This document shows, piece after piece, positions 1 to 5,423 of a stretch of 9,221 bases of DNA (within the stretch, counting starts at the first letter, position 1; each line of letters starts with the position of its first letter). Below the pieces are notes generated by a model. It saw nothing but the letters and a program-made list of their open reading frames with translations, did no database searches and was not told where the DNA came from. This DNA comes from Xanthobacteraceae bacterium. Lineage in GTDB: Bacteria; Pseudomonadota; Alphaproteobacteria; Rhizobiales; Xanthobacteraceae. The DNA lies in NCBI GenBank assembly GCA_030043175.1, contig JASHYD010001460.1, positions 1 through 9,221 on the forward strand, in the 5' to 3' direction. Both the position numbers and the translations under genes were made by a program.

Positions 1-76
1 CGTAGGCTCCCACAGTTCCCGGCCGCAGCGCGGGGACGTCGATGTAAAATGACGGTAGCCTTTCCGTGATGGTCAT
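1..76 (-). CDS. 5' end of a gene running off the left edge, possibly a membrane sensor kinase
   Basis: Only the first 25 codons are visible; they read MTITERLPSFYIDVPALRPG and then TVGAY. The start is well supported: an ATG at 76-74 is preceded, seven bases away, by GGAGGGG. The wording (IDVPALRPGTVGAY) reminds me of the cytoplasmic lead-in to the first membrane segment of DUF4118-type sensor histidine kinases of Bradyrhizobium, but the piece is too short to prove this. A second minus-strand frame is also open from 341 to the edge, but it has no ribosome binding site and reads as arginine-rich low-complexity sequence, so I prefer the short frame. Existence of the gene is fairly likely; its function is a guess. 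Confidence 0.55.
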   Translation of the reverse strand, partial: MTITERLPSFYIDVPALRPGTVGAY

Positions 77-83
77 CGTGATG

Positions 84-90
84 CCCCTCC
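84..90 (-). promoter_or_regulatory. Ribosome binding site deciding the start at 76
   Basis: GGAGGGG on the minus strand lies seven bases before the ATG. It is the main evidence for choosing this frame over the competing open frame through the same bases. Confidence 0.55.
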
Positions 91-332
91 GCAGGGACGC
101 ATCTGCGTTTGAGGCCCAACTCGGCAGTTCCTATTCGAGTTGCAGCGCGTGGCGTTTGTGGACCTCGCCGACTGCCTTTGGTCGTCGTCCTATCGAATGG
201 CCCCTTCACGTGCGCAGGCAATGCGCATACAAGGACATCACGTTGGCTCCGCCTGGAGAGCCAAGCTAACAGGAAACGGATGGCTCTGTTGGGCGACGCT
301 GTCGTGGAGGTGCTCCAGCCAGTCCCACTGTT

Positions 333-402
333 TTTACCCATCGTTTGACCAGACCTACAACCAAAGATACTGAAAGGGCCCTGTTAGTTGACGATGGGTA
401 AA
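333..402. repeat. 12-bp perfect inverted repeat with a 46-bp spacer
   Basis: TTTACCCATCGT at 333-344 is matched exactly in reverse complement by ACGATGGGTAAA at 391-402. The spacer holds the small palindrome GGGCCC and no gene. It could be the ends of a tiny mobile-element relic, a binding site pair or a weak RNA structure. No target-site duplication is obvious, and nothing ties it to a known insertion sequence. Confidence 0.5.
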
Positions 403-848
403 GTTTCCTACGATGGCCGGGTCCGGCATGTCTCGATCTGAGAGAAGCCGACAGGGTAAAACGCGGAGGAAACGAGCCTCCTTAGCCGTAGTACCATCTA
501 CGACATCGCCACCGCTAGGACCCTTGGTCCGGGCAAGCTCCCTTAGCTATGCGTAACTTACTGACAAAATTTATCTTTTCAGTGGTAGAAATTGTACAAA
601 AAAGAACAATAAACTCTCCTTGTACATTGGCTGCCAATGCACTGGCTTCCCGCGGCGCCGCTATCGGTAAACCGACGCTTGCGGATGCCGCACCCGCTGC
701 GGCCGGGCGGCTCGGGCTGGGCCGAGAAGAGTTTGCGGCACCGCGCGAGACCAGCCAACGAGTTACATTACCAGAAAGTAAATTGCATAACACTCGCCAC
801 CCGGATCATATCATAGCGTTTGATGAACCCGAGTAACATGAAGCCTTC

Positions 849-874
849 GCCCGCGTTGCTTTACCAGCGCGGGC
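849..874. terminator. Hairpin, likely terminator of the DUF4142 gene
   Basis: GCCCGCGTTG (849-858) pairs with CAGCGCGGGC (865-874), giving a 10-bp stem with one G-T pair and a six-base loop. It lies 20 bases beyond the stop of the minus-strand gene ending at 894. There is no clean T-run on either side, so it is a GC-rich stem of the kind common at gene ends in rhizobia rather than a textbook intrinsic terminator. Confidence 0.5.
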
Positions 875-893
875 TTCTGCAACAGGAACTAGT

Positions 894-1481
894 CTAAATA
901 TTCGGCGCGTCGTATTGCCACTCCTCACGAGCAGGACCGGGGTGAACTTCAGCGCCTAGTATCTCCGCATACACCAAATGGCTCTTCAGCTCGGGCAGCA
1001 TCTTTGTTGCCCACTGTCTGAGAGTGGCGTTGTCGCCGTTCTGAACGTAATGCTCGAACAAACTGATCTCGTTCTGATCGCTCTGGAGTAGACCCCCGCT
1101 GTAGGCGTCGTCGAAGCTCTGCCCCCAGAGAGTCTGAAGCTTGGTGAGTTTCTGCTGGTGCTCGCAGTCGAAGGCGGCCGGAATGTCGGCGTTCACCTTC
1201 CCCGTGCTCACCATCGTCTTCAGCGCGTTCGTCGCCTTGATGTGGTCAAGTACAACCTGCCGCGCAAAGTTCCTTTCTGTGCTGTCGCCCCTCTGCTCGG
1301 CCAGTCGGGCCGCCTGATCATCGAGCATGTTGCTCAGAACGGCTTTCTTGACAAACTCCGGCGTCGAGATCGCTGTACCGGTCAGCGTGGCGCCCGTCGT
1401 ATGCGGCGCAGTCGTGCACTGTGCGAACGCGGGCACGCTCAATAGAGCGCATGTCGTCGCAAGGGCGAGGGTGAATTTCAT
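894..1481 (-). CDS. DUF4142 family exported protein
   Basis: 195 residues. Residues 1-20 form a classic Sec signal peptide (MKFTLALATTCALLSVPAFA, cleavage after AFA), so the protein acts in the periplasm or at the outer membrane. The rest matches the four-helix, ferritin-like DUF4142 pattern: EFVKKAVLSNMLDDQAARLA (42-61), NFARQVVLDHIKATNALKTM (71-90, with the usual FA..V.DH), FDDAY (123-127) and a late helix ending in LKSHLVYAEIL (165-175). The length is normal for the family. The start is backed by AGGAG (1488-1492 on the minus strand) six bases before the ATG. It stands alone, ends at a GC-rich hairpin, and has inverted repeats in its presumed promoter region. The biochemical function of DUF4142 is unknown; members often accompany stress genes in rhizobia. 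Family assignment is confident. Confidence 0.9.
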   Translation of the reverse strand: MKFTLALATTCALLSVPAFAQCTTAPHTTGATLTGTAISTPEFVKKAVLSNMLDDQAARLAEQRGDSTERNFARQVVLDHIKATNALKTMVSTGKVNADIPAAFDCEHQQKLTKLQTLWGQSFDDAYSGGLLQSDQNEISLFEHYVQNGDNATLRQWATKMLPELKSHLVYAEILGAEVHPGPAREEWQYDAPNI

Positions 1482-1595
1482 GACATACTCCTATACAGGT
1501 CCGATGATGGGACCGCGCGGCAGGCGGCTCATGCTGCACAAGCGGGTCATTCGAAGACTTAGCTGATTGCAATTCTTTTCATTTGCGTCGAAGTA

Positions 1596-1620
1596 CTGTC
1601 AGCCCGTCACAGAGTGACAG
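1596..1620. promoter_or_regulatory. Nested inverted repeat upstream of the DUF4142 gene
   Basis: CTGTCA at 1596-1601 is mirrored by TGACAG at 1615-1620. Inside it a second dyad, GTCAC-AGA-GTGAC, spans 1606-1618. The two dyads share bases, so only one can form at a time. The position, about 115-140 bases upstream of the minus-strand start at 1481, would suit an operator, but no regulator family is indicated. Confidence 0.3.
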
Positions 1621-1818
1621 CGCTGGCGATACTCTGCACTTTTAGGCGCGTCGCGCTGCTTCCTCGGTTATTGATCTGAGTCAATTCTCTCTCCCGGTGA
1701 CCCGCATCATGCATCGAGCCGCGCGCTCTTTCGGCTCCGCCTATTCGGTGCAGCGAAGGCGCGACCCGCTTTTTGGAATGCTGGGGGACTTGTGAGTGGA
1801 AGAGGGCGAGTTGCGGCT

Positions 1819-1845
1819 GTATCGATCAGCCCCAAAGATCGATAC
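1819..1845. repeat. Perfect 9-bp dyad with a 9-base spacer
   Basis: GTATCGATC (1819-1827) and GATCGATAC (1837-1845) are exact reverse complements around AGCCCCAAA. It could be a protein-binding operator or a hairpin. It has no following T-run, and the nearest candidate gene ends (1923-2051, minus) about 80 bases away, so it might also mark that transcript's end. Confidence 0.5.
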
Positions 1846-1922
1846 GTGCCGGAGGTCATCATGCCGCCGAGCACAACCGGTGCTGCCTCGGCACGCGGGC
1901 GATCATGCACACGGTCGCGTTC

Positions 1923-2051
1923 TTATCTTTGTGGCCCCCAGCCCCTGCTGCGATGTTCCCCATGCAGTGACCCAGGCCGAGCGTCATTCTGAGCTTCAGC
2001 TGGAGAAACGGTTGCCAAGGCAAGAAACGTCAGCCCTGATTTGTTGACCAT
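1923..2051 (-). CDS. Possible 42-residue exported peptide
   Basis: An ATG at 2051-2049 follows an excellent ribosome binding site (GAGGAGG, five-base spacing). The first 21 residues, MVNKSGLTFLALATVSPAEA then Q, have the layout of a Sec signal peptide: a basic start, a hydrophobic core, and an AEA-Q cleavage site. The mature part is only about 22 residues, polar and rich in Gly, Arg and His, and matches nothing I know. It may be a genuine short secreted peptide, or the surviving start of a longer exported protein truncated by frameshift. The start signals are strong; the product is unknown. Confidence 0.45.
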   Translation of the reverse strand: MVNKSGLTFLALATVSPAEAQNDARPGSLHGEHRSRGWGPQR

Positions 2052-2056
2052 GCTCG

Positions 2057-2063
2057 CCTCCTC
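2057..2063 (-). promoter_or_regulatory. Strong ribosome binding site before the 42-residue frame
   Basis: GAGGAGG on the minus strand sits five bases before the ATG at 2051. It is close to the ideal anti-16S match, and it is the main reason to take the short frame seriously. Confidence 0.5.
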
Positions 2064-2109
2064 GATTGCCTAGGACCCGGCAGCCCATTCGGAACCTCGA
2101 GACCCCGTC

Positions 2110-2140
2110 CGGGATCACCGGAAACAGCCCAGTGATCCCG
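2110..2140 (-). terminator. Hairpin after the 304-residue gene
   Basis: CGGGATCAC (2110-2118) and GTGATCCCG (2132-2140) form a perfect 9-bp stem with a 13-base loop. It begins 22 bases past the stop codon of the minus-strand gene ending at 2163. No T-run follows, so termination could be Rho-assisted, or the stem may simply protect the 3' end. Confidence 0.45.
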
Positions 2141-2162
2141 TGGTGGCCCGCCTCCGGCTCGA

Positions 2163-3077
2163 TCAAAAATCCGGCTTGTCCGCACGCGGGACCTCCGACT
2201 CCTTGTGGTTATAGTACTCATACCTGTTTTCAGCGCAGACGATTTCCCGCCATTCGGCGGGGTCGCGCGCATAAGTTATGGTGGCGGTCCACGGCGTCGT
2301 GAAGGTGCCTTCATCCTCGACCGTGAGATGGATCTGCAGGTACTTGCCGGTGTAATTGACATTGAGAGGTCCCTGAGCTCGCATGAGCTCCTTGTCGCCG
2401 CGTTCCAACGCGCCTTTCGCTTCTTCGTAATCGAGCAGCCTGTAGCGCTCCACCACGTGCAGGCTCTTGGTGTAGGGGGTGCCGAACAAGTCGATCATGG
2501 CAAACGGCCGTTCGGTCTTCACCCCCACCGTGTCTATCACCAGGGTATCGCCTTCGTAATGGGCGACGGAATCCCCGTGCCAGGACTGCGTCAGCGGCTT
2601 GGGATGAGGCTCATTCAAGCGTACCCAGCGGATTTCGTGATCCTCGTTGTAGAGAATCGTGACCTTGTCTGGCTGCTGCAGCATCTGCATTGCGCCATGC
2701 TTGAAAATATACGGCACCGGTTCGGGCCAACACTGGTTGGACGGGCTCGGAAAGGTGATGCCGGCCAGCGAGACTTCGCCATACTTCTTCACGACTTCTG
2801 CAGCCCACGGCTGCAAGATCGGATTGGTGTAATCGCCCACCAGCTGGTCGTAGTTGCTCACGCCGTTCCGGCGCGACCTGTTCGTTACCGGAGCGGGACC
2901 GGATTCCGGCGGCTCGAACCAGGGAAGCGACCCGTGGCGCCAAATGCCGGAGAAATCCGGAATAGACGCGGTAGCCTGCGCAGCGCCCTTGTCTGTCACC
3001 GTCTGCCCCATGGTAGCCGTCACAGTTGCCGCCGCCAATGCCAGCGATAAAAGGAAAACCTGTCGCCCAATGCGCAT
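2163..3077 (-). CDS. Exported protein of unknown function (PDFSGIW family)
   Basis: 304 residues from the chosen ATG at 3077. It has a signal peptide: a basic start MRIGRQ, a hydrophobic core over residues 7-20, and likely cleavage around residues 23-25. The mature part opens with IPDFSGIWRHG (39-49). It then carries NQCWPEPVPYIF (114-125), HGDSVAHYEGDTLVIDT (167-183), DLFGTPYT (196-203) and LHVVERYRLLDY (206-217). These blocks recur in uncharacterised proteins of Bradyrhizobium and Acidobacteria; I know of no established activity. The beta-rich C-terminal half (residues 140-285) suggests a lipocalin- or sheet-like fold, but this is inference. A TTG 27 bases upstream is an alternative start, but AGGGAGG placed five bases before the ATG and the signal peptide favour 3077. 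It appears monocistronic, ending at the hairpin at 2110-2140. Confidence 0.85.
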   Translation of the reverse strand: MRIGRQVFLLSLALAAATVTATMGQTVTDKGAAQATASIPDFSGIWRHGSLPWFEPPESGPAPVTNRSRRNGVSNYDQLVGDYTNPILQPWAAEVVKKYGEVSLAGITFPSPSNQCWPEPVPYIFKHGAMQMLQQPDKVTILYNEDHEIRWVRLNEPHPKPLTQSWHGDSVAHYEGDTLVIDTVGVKTERPFAMIDLFGTPYTKSLHVVERYRLLDYEEAKGALERGDKELMRAQGPLNVNYTGKYLQIHLTVEDEGTFTTPWTATITYARDPAEWREIVCAENRYEYYNHKESEVPRADKPDF

Positions 3078-3082
3078 GCCTG

Positions 3083-3089
3083 CCTCCCT
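3083..3089 (-). promoter_or_regulatory. Ribosome binding site deciding the start at 3077
   Basis: AGGGAGG on the minus strand lies five bases before the ATG at 3077. It falls inside the longer reading frame that would begin with TTG at 3104, so it argues for the shorter product, which also starts exactly at a signal peptide. Confidence 0.65.
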
Positions 3090-3260
3090 TTCATGGCTCG
3101 CCAACGATCTACGAGCGTTACGAATTTTATTCCAAAATACGGGAGCTGCGCACGACTATTTTCAGCGCTGGTCCGCCGGTGGATGTGCGCGGCATGCGTC
3201 CGGGGCAGTCAGGGTGCTGCTGCCTTCCTGGTTCCTTCCGATCAGCAACGCCCGGTTCAC

Positions 3261-3703
3261 TCAACGGCGAGCGCGCCGCAGCCAATCGACGGAGTCTGCA
3301 ACCCAAACTGTGTCATAGTTGTTTGGGAAACTGTTTCTGTTTTCCGCAAAGCGTTGTGCCGGAACGATCCGACCAGGCCCGCCACACGGAGGAATATCAT
3401 CGTCGAAGGGGTGTCCGTTGTGTACCCTGACCTCACGCTTGCGGATTTGGGTGGAAAGCGACGCAGCACGATCATCCCGCGCGACCATCTCTGCCGTCAC
3501 CATCACATGCTGTCCGGGCGAGAAACCGGAGAGACAGATGCTGAGCGGAATGTCCTGAAGGTCATTGTCCGGTTGGACCCGAATGGTCGGACCCGCCGCA
3601 GCACTGGGCGCGGGGTGGCGATGGCAGCTGATGCCGCCGCGCCGATCACATGCGAGGAAATCGAGAGGCTTGCCCTGCTCGATGCCCGGTTCGCGTCGGC
3701 CAT
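3261..3703 (-). pseudogene. Remnant of a secreted BAAT N-terminal-like protein
   Basis: One minus-strand frame encodes, at 3593-3468, GPTIRVQPDNDLQDIPLSIC followed by LSGFSPGQHVMVTAEM. This closely follows the acyl-CoA thioester hydrolase/BAAT N-terminal domain (a small beta-sandwich; family pattern: V.P.d.l.D.pl.I.vsGl.PgqrVtvtA.m). The preceding residues in that frame are not sensible. A different frame, from the ATG at 3703, gives a plausible leader (SISSHVIGAAASAAIATPRP) that would need a frameshift near 3610 to join the domain. After the domain the frame turns into unrelated sequence to its stop at 3261. So the gene seems broken at least twice. Similar rhizobial proteins are short exported proteins with this domain alone. 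Confidence is moderate for the domain, lower for the exact borders. Confidence 0.45.
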
Positions 3704-3912
3704 CGTGTCTAAGTGTCTCCCGCCCACAGAAAGCGAGTATGGGCGCTATCCTGACGTCCTCCCACCCGGAACGACGGCTGGCGGATCGTGATCGAAATTC
3801 AGTTGTCAAATACATTCCAGACCGAGATTTCGGCACCGCTGCCTCCACTACGATCACAAGGGCATTCCGCTGCTTCCCCACGCAAAAGCCTTCCCACACT
3901 TTCATGAGCCAG

Positions 3913-4510
3913 TCAGGTCACGAGAGTGATTTCACGCAGGAACTCGAAAAGCGAAGGTTCCACCGCTGCGGCTCGCAGTACGGCATCAAAGGCTATTCGC
4001 CGCCCTAACTGCAACTTAGTCATCGGTTTGCTGTAATCATGCCAGGCGCATCCGAGTATATCCTCGGCCCGCGTCGACGTCGGCGGTCTATGTTGGGCAA
4101 ACCCATCAAGGTGACGAAGAAGAAAGGCCTCGTGACACGGCTCCTGCCAGATGACCCTTGATATCGATGTCCTGCGCAAGCCGTTCCGCACGTCGTCGCT
4201 GCTGGAGATCATGGTCGACCTGATCGGAATCCATCAAGACCACTCGCAGGCGAAACTCCGATCGCCTATGGCGACGTCGATCGATTTCTTGTTGAGCCTT
4301 GCGTAGTCGGGAAATCGGGTCGCCTGCGCCCGGACTCAAGTTGACGACCTCCAGATGGAAGGGTCTGTTTCGCTCGCGCAGGAAGTTGTTCAGGAGCTGC
4401 CCATGAGCTTGCTCGGATTCGCCCTCGCAACCGAAAAAAAGACTGGTGTTCGCTGGGGGATGAACGCGTGGCGCCTCCTCATCCGATTTGCGGAACCGCG
4501 CCGTACGCAC
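3913..4510 (-). pseudogene. RloB-like protein, split by a one-base frameshift
   Basis: Two overlapping minus-strand frames join into one protein of about 198 residues if one base is removed from the CCC run at 4155-4157 (plus strand). The joint would then read DIDIKVIWQEPCHEAF. The first part has FFGCEGESEQ (CEGE at residues 28-31) and VVLMDSDQ (D94, D96). The second has WQEPCHEAFLLRHL (121-134) and YSKPMTKLQL. This order, CEGE, then DxD, then P-C-x-E-x-x-L-L-x-H, is that of RloB (Toprim-like fold), a family linked to abortive infection and usually encoded next to an AAA ATPase (RloA/AbiL type). No such ATPase is visible. The start is uncertain: a GTG at 4510 gives the usual length; an ATG at 4582 would overlap the divergent gene. 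It may be a true pseudogene or a sequence error. Confidence 0.6.
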
Positions 4511-4574
4511 CGCCGACGTACTTTTTATAAAGATTATCGCTCCATCGTAGGTACCCCCGCCCGATACTTGCCGC

Positions 4575-4748
4575 ATGGCCAAGAAGCCCGAATCGCCGAA
4601 GCCGACGATGTGGACCGTCTACAAGCTGGCAGCCAAGCAGATACGGCTTGGTACGGTCGAAGCCGTGGACGAGCGCGAGGCAATTCAGAGGGCGGTCGAA
4701 GAGTTCAAGCAACCGGCAACGAAGCTTTATGCGGTGCGGCGACCGTGA
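4575..4748 (+). CDS. Small conserved-looking protein, 57 residues
   Basis: The frame starts MAKKPESPKPTMWTVYKLAA and ends ATKLYAVRRP. It has a basic, proline-rich head (1-11), a beta-like strand WTVYKLA (13-19), a turn around LGTVEA, then an amphipathic helix VDEREAIQRAVEEFKQ (31-46) and a final strand KLYAVRR (50-56). This beta-alpha-beta layout, with the phrase EAxDEREAIxxAxEEFK, is typical of small uncharacterised rhizobial proteins that I recall from Bradyrhizobium-like genomes. There is no signal peptide, so it is probably cytosolic. It has no strong ribosome binding site. It points away from the RloB-like gene, sharing a roughly 64-base intergenic region if that gene starts at 4510. A long hairpin follows 47 bases after its stop. 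Function unknown. Confidence 0.7.
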   Translation: MAKKPESPKPTMWTVYKLAAKQIRLGTVEAVDEREAIQRAVEEFKQPATKLYAVRRP

Positions 4749-4795
4749 TGAAGCCGCCAGTGCAGCGGCCGCGTCTGCCAGAAAGGGTAAAGAAA

Positions 4796-4830
4796 TAGAC
4801 CCGACCCTCATTGGACGAGGGCCGGGTCTA
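4796..4830 (+). terminator. Long stem-loop downstream of the 57-residue gene
   Basis: TAGACCCG (4796-4803) pairs with CGGGTCTA (4823-4830). Inside, CCCTC (4805-4809) pairs with GAGGG (4817-4821), with one A-C mismatch and a seven-base loop. This 13-bp stem is the strongest hairpin in the window outside coding regions. On the minus strand it is followed by TTTCTTT, so it could also stop transcription arriving from the right; on the plus strand there is no T-run. Confidence 0.6.
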
Positions 4831-4982
4831 CTCACAGTACATGGGGATGAGCATAAACCCCACGTTCCTGCTAGCTGAACGCTTATTAATGCGCCCGGGT
4901 TTCCGAAATCGGGAAGCACATACTGAACCCGATCACAATCAACGAGTTTGATTAGCAAAAGGCTGGGGTGCTCACATGACTC

Positions 4983-4987
4983 AGGAG
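4983..4987 (+). promoter_or_regulatory. Ribosome binding site deciding the start at 4997
   Basis: AGGAG lies nine bases before the ATG at 4997. The upstream in-frame ATG at 4976 lacks a comparable site and would add seven polar residues in front of the signal peptide. Confidence 0.6.
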
Positions 4988-4996
4988 TCGAGCATC

Positions 4997-5371
4997 ATGG
5001 TTCATAAGATAGCGATTGGATTAGCCGCATTGGCGATTGCCATGGGCGGTGCGACGTTGAGTGCGTCGGCCATGCGCGGCGGTGGCGGCGGTGGTGGGAT
5101 GCACGGCGCTTTTGGGATGCGAGGCGGCTTTGGTCACCACCATGAGGGCTTCCGCGGCCGTGGCTACAGGTACGGCGGCTACCGCTATGGTGGTGGCTAT
5201 GGTGGCTCCTGCTGGAGGGATGGGGTCTGGGTGTGCCCCGGCGGCGGCGGCTACTATGGCCCGTCCTACTACCGGTACAGTTACTATCGAGGGGGCCGGG
5301 GGTTCCGCGGCGGGCACGGTGGACGCGGCGGGTTCGGGATGCGCGGCGGCGGGCACGGTGGGCGGCGCTAA
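4997..5371 (+). CDS. Glycine-rich exported protein with a Cys-Trp motif
   Basis: 124 residues from the ATG at 4997 (AGGAG upstream); an in-frame ATG at 4976 would add seven residues. Residues 1-25 form a Sec signal peptide (HKIAIGLAALAIAMGGATLS, cleavage after ASA). The mature protein is low-complexity: a poly-Gly run (28-34), three adjacent His (47-49), Tyr/Arg/Gly repeats such as YRYGGYRYGGGYGG (57-70), and Arg/Gly-rich C-terminal repeats of the RGG and GGHGGR type (99-124). In the middle sits the only ordered-looking block, SCWRDGVWVCPGG (71-83), whose two cysteines at 72 and 80 could form a disulfide. Comparable Gly/Tyr-rich exported proteins are common and mostly uncharacterised in rhizobia; a cell-surface role is inference. 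It is flanked by hairpins on both sides, so probably monocistronic. Confidence 0.8.
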   Translation: MVHKIAIGLAALAIAMGGATLSASAMRGGGGGGGMHGAFGMRGGFGHHHEGFRGRGYRYGGYRYGGGYGGSCWRDGVWVCPGGGGYYGPSYYRYSYYRGGRGFRGGHGGRGGFGMRGGGHGGRR

Positions 5372-5398
5372 GCGCGAACGGGACACCCACCCAAGCAA

Positions 5399-5423
5399 CT
5401 CTCCGGCACTTGGCGCCGGAGAG
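5399..5423 (+). terminator. Hairpin after the glycine-rich gene
   Basis: CTCTCCGGC (5399-5407) and GCCGGAGAG (5415-5423) make a perfect 9-bp GC-rich stem with a seven-base loop, 27 bases after the stop codon. There is no T-run, but the location and stability suit a transcript end. Confidence 0.6.

Larger units (their letters stand above)
91..893. other. Gene-poor stretch of about 0.8 kb
   Basis: No reading frame here has both a credible start and a recognisable product. Several overlapping frames of 65-95 codons occur on both strands without ribosome binding sites. What I see is: the presumed leader of the minus-strand gene starting at 76; a 12-bp inverted repeat at 333-344/391-402; an AT-rich patch at about 550-640 that could hold a promoter and carries the hexamer TTGTAC twice; a 95-codon plus-strand frame (549-836) of unknown nature; and a hairpin at 849-874. 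Confidence 0.5.
1493..1922. other. Gene-poor stretch upstream of the DUF4142 gene
   Basis: About 430 bases without a convincing gene. The part next to the DUF4142 start should contain its promoter, although I cannot point to a clear -35/-10 pair. It holds the nested inverted repeat at 1596-1620 and the perfect 9-bp palindrome arms at 1819-1845. A plus-strand GGAGG at 1850 lies five bases before an ATG at 1861, but the 43-codon frame that follows is arginine- and serine-rich and looks non-coding. Confidence 0.5.

Noticed and set aside
1..341. A 113-codon minus-strand frame open to the left edge
   Set aside because: It lacks a start signal and reads as arginine-, threonine- and proline-rich nonsense. 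A different frame with a strong ribosome binding site begins inside it.
549..836. A 95-codon plus-strand frame followed closely by a hairpin
   Set aside because: There is no ribosome binding site and no recognisable motif, and a nearly equal frame lies on the opposite strand. The hairpin is better explained as the end of the DUF4142 gene.
1861..1992. A plus-strand ATG with GGAGG five bases upstream
   Set aside because: The 43-codon product is serine/arginine-rich with no signal or domain, and it overlaps the better supported minus-strand peptide.
2205..3050. A 281-codon plus-strand frame opposite the PDFSGIW gene
   Set aside because: It is a mirror frame of a well-supported minus-strand gene with a signal peptide and conserved blocks; its own translation resembles no protein.
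4479..4958. A 159-codon minus-strand frame across the 57-residue gene and its hairpin
   Set aside because: It is the antisense shadow of the small plus-strand gene and passes through a strong stem-loop. The product has no family likeness, and its reading frame differs from that of the RloB-like gene.
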